From contig NZ_LN889782.1 of NCBI RefSeq assembly GCF_900009145.1, forward strand, positions 427,131 through 461,617: 34,487 nt of DNA, read 5' to 3'. The stretch comes from Planktothrix tepida PCC 9214 (GTDB lineage Bacteria > Cyanobacteriota > Cyanobacteriia > Cyanobacteriales > Microcoleaceae). Positions 24,613 through 32,324 of the stretch are shown piece by piece (position 1 is the stretch's first letter; each line of letters opens with the position of its first letter). A program made the translations under genes and the position numbers. Below the pieces are notes generated by a model that saw nothing but the letters and a program-made list of their open reading frames with translations, had not been told where the DNA came from and did no database searches.

Positions 24613-24972
24613 ATGAATAAAAAATCTGCAACTACCCTTTTTAAAGTCGCTGTTGTTGGGTTAATTCCAATTACGTTAACCCAAGCTACACCTGCTAATA
24701 CAGCGATTCAATCTCGTTCAACAATTTCTGAGACTTCTGATTCATTACAATTGGTACAAACTCCCATTGGATATTGTACCGTTGCTGACCCCACAGGAAC
24801 CCCCCTAAACGTTCGACAAAAACCCAATGGAAAAGTGATTGGAAGTCTCAAAAATGGAACCATTGTGGCATTAGGAGTAACGGATGGAAGTGAAGGAGAA
24901 AAATGGACTAAAATTATTAGACCCTTAGAAGGTTATGTGTGGTCAGATTATTTAACAGATTGTAAATATTAA
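24613..24972 (+). CDS. Exported bacterial SH3 (SH3b) domain protein
   Basis: A 119-residue protein. Residues 1-31 are a signal peptide ending near TPANTA. A single SH3b domain fills the rest: TPLNVRQKPNGKVIGSLKNG, then a WTKI strand and GYVWSDYLTDC, with two Cys (in IGYCTVAD and TDCKY) that could form a disulfide. SH3b domains bind cell-wall peptides or act as protein-binding modules in the periplasm. It follows mutS by 79 bp; an AAAGGA site sits about 11 nt before the ATG. A hairpin follows it. Specific function unknown. Confidence 0.83.
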   Translation: MNKKSATTLFKVAVVGLIPITLTQATPANTAIQSRSTISETSDSLQLVQTPIGYCTVADPTGTPLNVRQKPNGKVIGSLKNGTIVALGVTDGSEGEKWTKIIRPLEGYVWSDYLTDCKY

Positions 24973-24979
24973 TCAGAAA

Positions 24980-25018
24980 TTTGTAGGTTGGGTTAAGTTT
25001 CTCAACTCAGCCTACAAA
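24980..25018 (+). terminator. Hairpin / dispersed GTAGGTTGGGTT-type repeat
   Basis: TTTGTAGGTTGGG (24980-24992) pairs, with G-U pairs, with CTCAGCCTACAAA (25006-25018). It starts 8 bp after the SH3b gene stop. Repeats starting TGTAGGTTGGGTT are common between cyanobacterial genes. It likely ends the transcript. Confidence 0.55.
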
Positions 25019-25023
25019 GGAGT

Positions 25024-25128
25024 TTATTTTAATTTCCTTACTTCTTGATGCACACTCATCCCAATTTCTAAGGTTTCATTTAATAACCGTCCATATTCAC
25101 TCGCTTGATTCGTGACATCCAACGCCAT
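25024..25128 (-). pseudogene. Possible remnant or very small gene (34 codons)
   Basis: The minus strand encodes MALDVTNQASEYGRLLNE, then TLEIGMSVHQEVRKLK, ending at 25024. The frame stays open about 16 codons further upstream (ELNNLSALM) before a stop. It is amphipathic, helical and quite protein-like, as if it were the C-terminal end of a longer protein whose front has been lost. No ribosome site. I do not recognise the family; it may be chance. Confidence 0.3.
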
Positions 25129-25186
25129 TAATGCTGATAAATTATTTAACTCCTGAAGTGGAAATTTCCTACCCTTCAAATTGATT

Positions 25187-25555
25187 GAATCTTTTCAAAA
25201 TCAGCTAGGGTTTAATGTGATTTGAGTTTCCGGTCAGTCTAGCCCCGTAAAATGTCGCATATTATACCAGTTTTGTCAATCCACGAACAACAAGTATCAT
25301 TTATATTTTTTATAGGTAAAATCTATAGTTTAAATAAAACTTATGGGAAAACTCTGGAAATTTAGGGCATGATTATGGGAAGAAGGACAAACACAGTTCA
25401 CCAACACTCAACTCTGGCCAGAAATTCTGTTGCTTCTGTTTTGAATCCTTGATTTTCTGAGGTTCTGTACGGGTTAGCAAACCTTGTACGGAAACTCAAA
25501 CCCCCAATTCGTAGACTCTTTATAGAGAGTTGTCTACACTTCGGTTTTACTCCGA
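25187..25555 (+). other. Upstream region and structured leader of the Mo-nitrogenase-domain gene
   Basis: No gene of any length is seen here. The left half is A/T-rich with a TCTGGCCAGA palindrome at 25413. The last ~100 bases form three consecutive inverted repeats, annotated separately. Confidence 0.6.
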
Positions 25556-25556
25556 A
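25459..25556 (+). promoter_or_regulatory. Three consecutive hairpins leading into a start codon
   Basis: Hairpin 1 (25459-25497): GAG, TT, GTAC and GGTT pair with AACC, GTAC, AA and CTC around an AGCA loop. Hairpin 2 (25511-25537): GTAGAC with GTCTAC. Hairpin 3 (25540-25556): TTCGG with CCGAA, its last base being the A of the ATG. No Shine-Dalgarno sequence is present. This looks like a structured 5' leader; no known riboswitch class is recognised. Confidence 0.5.
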
Positions 25557-25942
25557 TGAGAACGATGAATTTTACTAATTGTACCATGTCTTACCTAACT
25601 CTTGTTAGTCGCGGAACAACTCCCGTTGAATCTGCTCCCATTTCTCAGTCTGGCTCCTTTGATCCCTTCCCCTCCAAACCTCGATTTGCTCCTCTGCGCC
25701 CCATTCGTCACTGGCTCGAAAACATTAAAATCCAAGACTCGAAATTCGCTCATCGCTTGTGTCAACTCATCCCTGCTCAATGTCCATTTGAACGAGATAT
25801 TAAAGTATTTGGTCGTGTTCTGTTCCATATTCCGCCGCTGTGTAAACTCAATCCTTTCTATGAGGAATTAGTTTCTCTCCGGTTTCAGGCGTTATGTTAT
25901 TTGGCGGATGAATGTGGAGAAGATGTTTCAGCCTATTGTTGA
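25556..25942 (+). CDS. Mo-dependent nitrogenase C-terminal domain family protein
   Basis: A 128-residue cytoplasmic protein. The first ~40 residues are variable; the rest is the cyanobacterial 'Mo-dependent nitrogenase C-terminus' domain (PF06967-like): PLRPIRHWLENIKIQDSKFA, then LIPAQCPFERDIKVFG, HIPPLCKLNPFYEELV and ALCYLADECGED. Five or six regularly placed Cys suggest metal or Fe-S contact, but this is unproven. Stand-alone members are widespread in cyanobacteria, including non-fixers, and the name comes from fusions, so it does not show nitrogen fixation. Starts at 25565 and 25586 (MSYLTLV) are also possible. The stop codon lies within a GTTGACT heptamer tract. Confidence 0.85.
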   Translation: MRTMNFTNCTMSYLTLVSRGTTPVESAPISQSGSFDPFPSKPRFAPLRPIRHWLENIKIQDSKFAHRLCQLIPAQCPFERDIKVFGRVLFHIPPLCKLNPFYEELVSLRFQALCYLADECGEDVSAYC

Positions 25943-25966
25943 CTGCTGACTGTTGACTGTTGACTG
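25938..25966 (+). repeat. Heptamer repeat GTTGACT, 4 copies
   Basis: GTTGACT, GCTGACT, GTTGACT and GTTGACT run in tandem. The first copy contributes the TGA stop of the preceding gene. Further right, 26019-26060 carries GTCCTGAGC and GTCGAAGTG fragments and a GAGCGTTCGACGCTC palindrome, like dispersed repeats of other cyanobacteria. Confidence 0.85.
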
Positions 25967-26089
25967 AAAAATCCGTGAAATTCCTCAGAATTTATGAACC
26001 CGCTTGACGGCTTTGTCCTGAGCGTTCGACGCTCGCTCACGCCGAAGTCTTGTCGAAGTGTTGACAGTTAACAGCCAACATCTTTTTTC

Positions 26090-26443
26090 CTATTTTTCTA
26101 CCAACCAGTAACCGGAAAAAATACTTTTAACGCCTAGAGCAATGCGGTGTAAATCTTCTTGTAATAAAGGAGGCCATTCAACACCACGGTTACGACCGGC
26201 TGCAAATTGTTGATGACTTTCCATTGCTAATTCATGTAAGGCCAACACAAAGTTTTTTTCAAAGGTTGACGTTTCTTTTAGAGTATCATAGGCAATTTTT
26301 AACGCTAATAAAATTGCTGTCACCTGACCGGGAATGGGGGGTTGACCCTGTTTTAAACGCATTAAAAACGCATCGGGGTTTTTTTGTGTCTCTAAGGCCA
26401 TTCCTTGATCGATTAAAAATTGATAAGCTGTTTTGTAATCCAT
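26090..26443 (-). CDS. Conserved-looking cyanobacterial protein of unknown function
   Basis: A 117-residue soluble, mostly helical protein: MDYKTAYQFLIDQGMALETQ, then NPDAFLMRLKQGQPPIPGQV, TAILLALKIAYDTLK, LALHELAMESHQQF and GVEWPPLLQEDLHRIALG. No catalytic motif or membrane segment is apparent. I have a vague memory of similar short cyanobacterial proteins carrying unreliable biotin-synthesis names; nothing in this sequence supports such a role. The start is the ATG at 26443. It stands alone, convergent with the Mo-nitrogenase-domain gene and divergent from the porin. Confidence 0.75.
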   Translation of the reverse strand: MDYKTAYQFLIDQGMALETQKNPDAFLMRLKQGQPPIPGQVTAILLALKIAYDTLKETSTFEKNFVLALHELAMESHQQFAAGRNRGVEWPPLLQEDLHRIALGVKSIFSGYWLVEK

Positions 26444-26505
26444 TTAAGTTATTTTGTTAAATTTTCTATTCTATAGTACGAGGGAACAGGGAACAGTAGG
26501 TAATG

Positions 26506-26658
26506 CCCCGTCCCTTTAGGGTTGGGGAGTGTCAATATCAACAAAATAGTGATACTCTCTGAATGGGTATTGCTAGAACTGCCATCAAGTTCTGAATCCA
26601 TTGAGTCGCCTGGAAAAAATTCAGGTAGAATGGGGGCAGACTTGATAAAATTTATCAA
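26506..26658 (+). promoter_or_regulatory. Chain of inverted repeats in the porin leader
   Basis: Five dyads lie in a row upstream of the porin. They are CCCC-CCCT/AGGG-GGGG (26506-26527); GAGTGTCA/TGATACTC with one mismatch (26527-26557); AGAACT/AGTTCT (26575-26593); CCTGGAA/TTCAGG (26609-26625); and TTGATAAA-A-TTTATCAA (26642-26658), whose 8-bp arms are perfect. The last ends 28 bp before the GTG start and could be an operator; the others look like a folded 5' leader. Confidence 0.5.
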
Positions 26659-26686
26659 ACCTAGACCCGTGTGAGGAGCAAATAGA

Positions 26687-28591
26687 GTGTCGAAAATACT
26701 ACTGAAAGCATGGCTACTCAGTCCTGCCGTCCTAGGAGCGAGTCTAATCGCTCCAACAGCAGCATTCGCCGAGTTACCCGTGACTGAGGCTCAACCCAGT
26801 GCAATTGCAGCAGCAACCGAAGCACCTGTCTCGGCAGAAATCGCCCTGGAGCCAACCCAAACCGAGTTAAAAATTAGTGAGCAAGTCTTTGTGACTCCTC
26901 TGGATACATTGACCCTCACCCCACCACAACAGTTAGCTCAGGTTCCCGTGAATCCTCATGCTGGAGTTGGGCCAAGTAGAGGCATCGAAACTCCTGCTAA
27001 CGCGGAAATTCCCATGGCGGATCTCGACGCAGCACCTCAAGCCGATACGGTTACGAATGCCGAGGTGCTAAAACAACTGAATGAGTATGGACGTGAGGGA
27101 CGAGGCAGCAAACGTCAAGCTCAAGTCACATCCGTATCCCAACTGTCTGACGTTGAACCCACAGCTTGGGCGTTCCAAGCTCTACAATCCTTGGTAGAAC
27201 GCTACGGTTGTATTGCCGGATATCCTGATGGAACCTTCAAAGGAAATCGCGCTTTAACTCGTTTTGAATTTGCAGCCGGGGTCAATGCCTGTTTAGAGCG
27301 GATCAATGAACTGATTAATGCCTCTACAAAAGATTTAGTCACCCGTGAAGACTTGGCCAAACTGCAACGCCTAATGGAAGAGTTTGCAGCCGAATTAGCC
27401 AGCTTACGGGGACGGGTCGCTGTATTAGAAGCTCGTAGCGCAGAACTCGAAGCCAATCAATTCTCCACCACCACTAAACTCAGGGGAGAAGTGGTATTTT
27501 GGGCGGGTGATGGTGAAGGAAATCGAGCCAGTAACAACGTCGTTGGTCAGTTTGCCGATGATAGTGATAATCCCACCCAAGCATATTTAGGCTACCGTGC
27601 TCGTTTAAACTTTGATACCAGTTTCACGGGTCAAGATTTACTCAGAACCCGTTTACAAGCCCAATCAATACCAACGTTGAGTGATTTTGATCTCTTCAAC
27701 ACCTTAATGTCTCGGACTGCGATTGATGGAAGTTCTAATAATGTAACTTTGGATCTCCTAGCCTATCGTTTCCCCTTCTCGCAAGGAAAAGGTTTAGTTT
27801 GGATCGGCGCAAAAGGGTTAGCCTTAGATGATATTCAAGATGTTCTGACTCCTTTTGGGGATGATGCCAGTGGCGCAATTTCCCGGTTTGGACGGTTCAA
27901 CCCGACAACCTTCCAAGGCCCTTCTGGTACAGGGTTAGGTCTGGAATACGCCTTCAGTCATTCCTTTAAAGCCAATGTTGGCTATATGGCCGATGACTCT
28001 ATTGCTTCTAGTGCCAGTGAAGGTAAAGGTCTATTCAATGGCAATTACAGTGCAATGGCGCAGTTAGTCTTTTCACCGATGAGTAATCTAGCGTTGTCTT
28101 TAGATTACAACCACCGTTACTTCAGCAACGATAACGTATACGTCACAGGCGGTACGGGAAGTTGGATCGCGAATAAACCCTTTGGTGAAAATGCCACGAC
28201 CACAGATAACTTAGGCTTCCAAATGAACTGGAGAGTCGCCCGCAGTTTCTCCATCGGGGGCTGGTTCGGTGCAACTTGGGCTGATCAGAAACGCGGTGGT
28301 AATGCCGATGCGACGATTATCAACTGGGCTGCGGTGTTAGGGTTCCCCGATCTTCTACGTGAAGGAGATACAGGTGCTTTAATTGTGGGGATGCCTCCTA
28401 AAGTTGTCAATCATGATATTAGTGCTTTAGAAGACCAAAATACTTCTATTCATATTGAAGGCTTCTATCGCTTCCCCTTCAGCGAATACGTTTCGATTAC
28501 ACCCGGTTTCTATGTTGTGACCAATCCTGATCACAATAGCAACAACGACACCATTGTTGTGGGGACTCTGCGGACAACCTTCCGCTTCTAA
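26687..28591 (+). CDS. SLH-domain outer membrane porin (iron uptake porin / OprB-like family)
   Basis: A 634-residue outer membrane protein. The signal peptide is residues 1-28, cut at AFA|EL. A Pro/Ala-rich linker runs to about 150. An SLH domain (about 155-210; AFQALQSLVERYGCIAGYPD then LTRFEFAAGVNACLERI) binds the periplasmic cell wall layer. A coiled coil follows (about 222-262; LAKLQRLMEEFAAELASLRG). A beta-barrel then runs to the terminal Phe of TLRTTFRF, the outer-membrane assembly signal. This is the standard layout of the main cyanobacterial porins, some of which take up iron or small ions. The start is GTG with GAGGAG about 9 nt upstream. A hairpin terminator follows at 28619. Confidence 0.93.
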   Translation: MSKILLKAWLLSPAVLGASLIAPTAAFAELPVTEAQPSAIAAATEAPVSAEIALEPTQTELKISEQVFVTPLDTLTLTPPQQLAQVPVNPHAGVGPSRGIETPANAEIPMADLDAAPQADTVTNAEVLKQLNEYGREGRGSKRQAQVTSVSQLSDVEPTAWAFQALQSLVERYGCIAGYPDGTFKGNRALTRFEFAAGVNACLERINELINASTKDLVTREDLAKLQRLMEEFAAELASLRGRVAVLEARSAELEANQFSTTTKLRGEVVFWAGDGEGNRASNNVVGQFADDSDNPTQAYLGYRARLNFDTSFTGQDLLRTRLQAQSIPTLSDFDLFNTLMSRTAIDGSSNNVTLDLLAYRFPFSQGKGLVWIGAKGLALDDIQDVLTPFGDDASGAISRFGRFNPTTFQGPSGTGLGLEYAFSHSFKANVGYMADDSIASSASEGKGLFNGNYSAMAQLVFSPMSNLALSLDYNHRYFSNDNVYVTGGTGSWIANKPFGENATTTDNLGFQMNWRVARSFSIGGWFGATWADQKRGGNADATIINWAAVLGFPDLLREGDTGALIVGMPPKVVNHDISALEDQNTSIHIEGFYRFPFSEYVSITPGFYVVTNPDHNSNNDTIVVGTLRTTFRF

Positions 28592-28618
28592 ATTCCCCTT
28601 GAATTTAACCTCTTGAAA

Positions 28619-28645
28619 AACCCAGTTTCCTTGAGAAGCTGGGTT
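28619..28645 (+). terminator. Terminator of the porin gene
   Basis: AACCCAG and CTGGGTT form a perfect 7-bp stem with a 13-nt loop, followed by ATTTTAAT. It lies 27 bp after the porin stop. The sequence resembles half of the dispersed AGAAACCGGG-type repeats. Confidence 0.75.
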
Positions 28646-28676
28646 ATTTTAATCAAGTTAATGCGTTTTCTAGGCT

Positions 28677-30197
28677 TTATTGTAACGGAACGTGGGTGGC
28701 AATTTTTTCGTTATTAACTCCATAAACTTCTAGGGGAATTTGGGCATTTTGGCTAATGGTTTCTAAAGCAACTTTCAGGACTTGAACATGATTTTCAGCT
28801 TCAGAACGTTTTTTAGGATCACCCGTTTGATCTGCGGTTTTAGCCGTAGATTGAATTTGATTGACATAATCTGATGTTAAACGAACTGTGATTACATTTT
28901 CATTGATACTGTAGTTACAAACTTTGGGATTTCCACTACATAATTTACTTAAATCTTGACGCGCTTTAGTTAAACGAGAGGCAACGCGATTTTGAACATC
29001 CGCCCGTTTCCACGAATCATTATAGATGGTTAAAAGCGGTTTAATTTTAGCAGAATAAGAACTACTGGCTGGAACTTGTTTGGCATAACTAACCGCCCGA
29101 CTCCAATAAGTAACCGCCTCTGACCAAGCCCCCCGTTGTTCTAACAGTTTAGCTTGTTCGGCATTATTAACCGCTTGATTATAAGCATCTAAACCCACTT
29201 GTTCAATGGTTTTTCGATCGCGGGCTTGCTCTAATTTGGGTTGATAACGGGCTAATAAAACCTGTGCAGATTGATAAGCCGTTGTCCCATAGGGAATGGT
29301 TGATAAGGTATTAGCGGCTGTTTGCCAAGTCTCAAACACCTGTTGCCAACTTTCTGCATATTTTGCCACCCCTTGTCGGGCTTCTGCCACTTGGGCCGTT
29401 TTTTTAGCTGTGGTTAAAATTTGTTCTCCATCCCGTTCTAATTTTAAGCGACTTCTGACATCGGCTAAATTCCCCCGATATTGTTGCCATCGAGCTTGAG
29501 CAAAGGGATAAATAATACTTCCACTGGGAACTTGTTCTAAGAGTGCGATCGCTTCTTCCCATAACGATTGCATCTTCACCCAATCTTCTATGGGATGGGG
29601 AGGATTTTGACCCAGGGCTGAAGCTTGGGCTGCGGTTTTTAAAGCTTTAACGACAGCGTTAAATTCATTAGATTCTTTCTGATAAATCGATAACAGAGCT
29701 TTGGCTTCAGGATAATGGGGCGACCAAAAGGGAATTGTTTTTAAGAGTTTAATTCCTGATTGTAAATCCTGTTGAGCAATAATAGGAGCTTGAGCAGAAC
29801 TAACCGTTTCAATCGTTTGTTTAGATCTTTGACTAAAATCTCTGGCTGCATCAATTTCCTGACATTCTCCCATCACACAGGGGCGAGTTACTGTATAAAC
29901 ACATCCAAAGACTACGACTAAAACCGCAGCGACTTGAGTGAGGAAAACGGGATTAAATCGTTGACTCAGGGGTTGTTGTTGTTCTTCTACTTCTTCAAAA
30001 GTTGGAGGTTCTGGATCAGCAGATGAACTTAAATTTTCTAAATCCTGGGGATCAAAAGGATTATCTTCTAGGATTTGTTCGTTGTCTTCCTCTTCTAAAA
30101 AGGGATTTTTAGCTTGTCCCTCAGAAGAATTTTGCAGATCTTGTTCTTGTTCGAGGTCTTGTTGTTTTTGCTTGGGTTCTAAAATTGCTGTTTTCAT
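28677..30197 (-). CDS. Membrane-anchored protein with four internal helical repeats, function unknown
   Basis: A 506-residue protein. An acidic, Gln/Glu-rich cytoplasmic stretch (1-80) precedes one membrane segment (about 84-102, FLTQVAAVLVVVFGCVY). A helical outer part follows. A motif of the form (I/V)P-x-x-(S/T)-x-x-Y-x-x-A-x-x-L-L-x-x-Y recurs near 155-172 (TIPFWSPHYPEAKALL), 223-240, 301-318 and 375-392, about 70-78 residues apart, suggesting TPR-like units. Cys pairs at 107/112 and 420/427 may form disulfides. The C-terminus (about 415-506) is a separate small domain. I do not recognise a named family. Convergent with the porin gene; its leader has only a weak ribosome site. Confidence 0.8.
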   Translation of the reverse strand: MKTAILEPKQKQQDLEQEQDLQNSSEGQAKNPFLEEEDNEQILEDNPFDPQDLENLSSSADPEPPTFEEVEEQQQPLSQRFNPVFLTQVAAVLVVVFGCVYTVTRPCVMGECQEIDAARDFSQRSKQTIETVSSAQAPIIAQQDLQSGIKLLKTIPFWSPHYPEAKALLSIYQKESNEFNAVVKALKTAAQASALGQNPPHPIEDWVKMQSLWEEAIALLEQVPSGSIIYPFAQARWQQYRGNLADVRSRLKLERDGEQILTTAKKTAQVAEARQGVAKYAESWQQVFETWQTAANTLSTIPYGTTAYQSAQVLLARYQPKLEQARDRKTIEQVGLDAYNQAVNNAEQAKLLEQRGAWSEAVTYWSRAVSYAKQVPASSSYSAKIKPLLTIYNDSWKRADVQNRVASRLTKARQDLSKLCSGNPKVCNYSINENVITVRLTSDYVNQIQSTAKTADQTGDPKKRSEAENHVQVLKVALETISQNAQIPLEVYGVNNEKIATHVPLQ

Positions 30198-30295
30198 AAT
30201 TTTGCCCGGAGTCTAGGAAAGATTCTACAACTTGAAATTTTAGATTTGAATTTGGGATAAATTTTATTAAGGTCTTCTGGAAAATCGATTAAAAA

Positions 30296-30952
30296 TTAAC
30301 TTTTCCAGTCTTTCCCATAGGATTCTGCATAACAGACTTGTTCAACGGAAAACCTTCCCCCATATTTTTTAAAAGGTTTTGCTGCATATCCTAAAGCCAG
30401 GAGACAACAAACATCAACCTCTTTTGGGATATTAAATTCCGCTTTGACCTCAGAGGCGATAAATCCCTCCATCGGACAACTATCGACGCCGTAGGCTTGT
30501 GCCACAATCATAATATGAGCAACGGCTAACATGGCTTGGCGGTTCGTCCAGGCTTCTATACCTTCAAAGGAAGGATGTTTCTCAAAGGTATTGGAAATGG
30601 CGGTACGAATATGATCGGCATAGGTATCGTTAATCGCGTCTTGATCTCGACCGAGTTGAATCACCGATTCAATATAATCTGGTTCTGCAACGCGGCGATC
30701 GCTACAACAAATTAACACAACAGGGGCTTCTGTTACTTGTTTCTGATTAAATGCACAAGCCTGGAGCTTTTCTTTACTATCGAGATTGCGTAAAATAATA
30801 AACCGCCAGGGTTGTAAATTAAATGCAGAGGGCGAGCGCATCCCCAAACGTAGAATTTCTGAGAGAATTACTGAAGGAATCAAGGTCGGTTCAAATGACC
30901 TCACAGCCCGACGTTGCTCAATCGCGTGTCTCAAATTAATCGATGGTTCCAT
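30296..30952 (-). CDS. Nitroreductase family protein (FMN-dependent)
   Basis: A 218-residue flavoprotein. The N-terminal phosphate-binding motif is AIEQRRAVRSFEP; RSPSAFNLQPWRFIILR follows, with the Ser/Asn-Leu-Gln-Pro-Trp FMN contact. A second contact region (SCPMEGF) and LALGYAAKP near the C-terminus complete the family pattern. Members reduce quinones, nitro compounds or enones with NAD(P)H, usually as dimers. I prefer the ATG at 30952 (MEPSINLRHAIE); an in-frame TTG at 30976 would add eight residues. Neither has a clear ribosome site. The gene lies 77 bp (53 bp from the TTG) downstream of the plmA-like regulator on the same strand and may be co-transcribed. Confidence 0.92.
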   Translation of the reverse strand: MEPSINLRHAIEQRRAVRSFEPTLIPSVILSEILRLGMRSPSAFNLQPWRFIILRNLDSKEKLQACAFNQKQVTEAPVVLICCSDRRVAEPDYIESVIQLGRDQDAINDTYADHIRTAISNTFEKHPSFEGIEAWTNRQAMLAVAHIMIVAQAYGVDSCPMEGFIASEVKAEFNIPKEVDVCCLLALGYAAKPFKKYGGRFSVEQVCYAESYGKDWKS

Positions 30953-31029
30953 AGGATCGTTTGATGAGTGGTTCAATTTTATCGTAAATGTCGCTCATCG
31001 AAGGAGACCTGAGAACAAGAAACAAGATG

Positions 31030-32013
31030 TCAATTTAAACCTAATTCCCGTTTCAGTAAATTAATTGACTCTGCGCCAATATAATTGGGGCAGTAGACCA
31101 ATTGGGGTTGACGAATCAGTTCGTCCCGGTTGGCATGAACGAGATCTTTAACAATGCCATAACTGGCTTGATCACAAACAACAACCCGCGCTGTGCGAAT
31201 AATAGAATTAATTTTATAGCTATCCGTTAATTGGGCTGTCATCACCAAAATATCTTCTCCTCGTAGACTGTGAATAATCACTTCTGTTGCGCGTAATAAA
31301 CCGGAACTGAGGCTGACAATTCCTAAATAAGTTCCTTTGGGTAAATCTCGAACTAATTCGATTTCTTTGGCAAAATTATAAATATCAACGGGGATGACTC
31401 GCACGGATTTTGGGGCAGCGATCGCTTCAGCTTGTCCAATAAAATAGCGACTGGTAACAACGGTTCCCGATGGCACTTTTTCTAAAAGATTGGTTAACTG
31501 TTCAATGGGTACTAACTGCACTGGAATTTTTAAGGCTTCTTCTAATTCTTGAGCCATTAATTGTCCAATGCCAATATCTTGAGTCGGGGCTGTGACGAGG
31601 ACTCTCGCACTACACCGTAATCTCCAATCAATTTCCCCTAAAAACATTTCTCTGGCTTCATTTAAGCTGCATCCCTGAGACAGCAATTCATCTAAACTGC
31701 GTTGAATAATTTTATTAGCTTCGGGATACTGGTCTAAAATTGGTGAATTTAACCGAGATCCGCCTTCATGACCTAATGCCCGGACATAAATCCCTGATCC
31801 CGCCTGGGCGTCAACTAAGCCATGCTCTTCTAACTGTCGATACACTTTGCTAATGGTGTTGCGGTGTAATCCTGTTTCCATCGCCAGTTGACGAGTGCTG
31901 GGTAAACGGTGTCCGGGGGGAAATTGACGAGATGCGATCGCAAACCGAATTTGATTAAATAGTTGGTTAGACGCGGGAATATCGCTATCCGGCTGAATAT
32001 AAAATCGAACCAT
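31030..32013 (-). CDS. plmA: GntR-family regulator, PlmA-like
   Basis: A 327-residue regulator. The GntR winged helix-turn-helix spans about 10-78: NQLFNQIRFAIASRQFPPGH, LPSTRQLAMETGLHRNTISK, VYRQLEEHGLV. The long C-terminal domain (about 100-327) is the one typical of cyanobacterial PlmA (SARVLVTAPTQDIGIGQLMA; RVIPVDIYNFAKEIELV; YCPNYIGAESINLLKREL). PlmA is known from Anabaena as a plasmid maintenance factor and from Synechococcus as a partner of the PII-PipX complex, linking it to nitrogen signalling. GGAG lies 8 nt before the ATG. A shared 311-bp region separates it from the divergent dienelactone hydrolase gene. Name based on remembered family features. Confidence 0.8.
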   Translation of the reverse strand: MVRFYIQPDSDIPASNQLFNQIRFAIASRQFPPGHRLPSTRQLAMETGLHRNTISKVYRQLEEHGLVDAQAGSGIYVRALGHEGGSRLNSPILDQYPEANKIIQRSLDELLSQGCSLNEAREMFLGEIDWRLRCSARVLVTAPTQDIGIGQLMAQELEEALKIPVQLVPIEQLTNLLEKVPSGTVVTSRYFIGQAEAIAAPKSVRVIPVDIYNFAKEIELVRDLPKGTYLGIVSLSSGLLRATEVIIHSLRGEDILVMTAQLTDSYKINSIIRTARVVVCDQASYGIVKDLVHANRDELIRQPQLVYCPNYIGAESINLLKRELGLN

Positions 32014-32324
32014 CTTTACATCTCCAAGGCAATTAAAATAAAATTAACAAACTCTAGCATTTCTTCCCAAGACTGCTATATTTAGATTTATTTCCTAACT
32101 CGCATTAATTGATCTCCTCATTATTCCTCACTGTTTGGATAACAAAAGCTTAATATAATTGGATTCAGGTTTAACCTCTTTGTTTTTGATGTTTAATTTC
32201 TAAGATATTAGAGTTATTATCTCCTAACTAAACTATTAACATTGATAATAATAGTTTCTATATTACCTGATTTTGGTATATCTGGGTATAGGATTAACAA
32301 TTATTGATAACGCCGTGAAAAGTT
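32014..32324. other. 311-bp divergent intergenic region with dyads
   Basis: A very A/T-rich promoter region for plmA (minus) and the dienelactone hydrolase (plus). It holds a perfect 9-bp inverted repeat AAACTATTA / TAATAGTTT with a 10-bp spacer (32230-32257) and a weaker dyad AGATATTA / TATTATCT (32203-32222). No small gene is apparent. Confidence 0.6.

Noticed and set aside
25459-25497. Group II intron domain V or known riboswitch
   Set aside because: The hairpin lacks the AGC/CGC catalytic triad pattern and bulge of domain V, there is no intron-encoded protein, and no known riboswitch motif matches.
25556-25942. Evidence for nitrogen fixation
   Set aside because: The domain name comes from fusions; stand-alone copies occur in non-fixing cyanobacteria and no nif genes are nearby.
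26449-26658. Minus-strand 69-codon frame upstream of the porin
   Set aside because: It is built from the inverted repeats and heptamer copies of the leader; no ribosome site or recognisable content.
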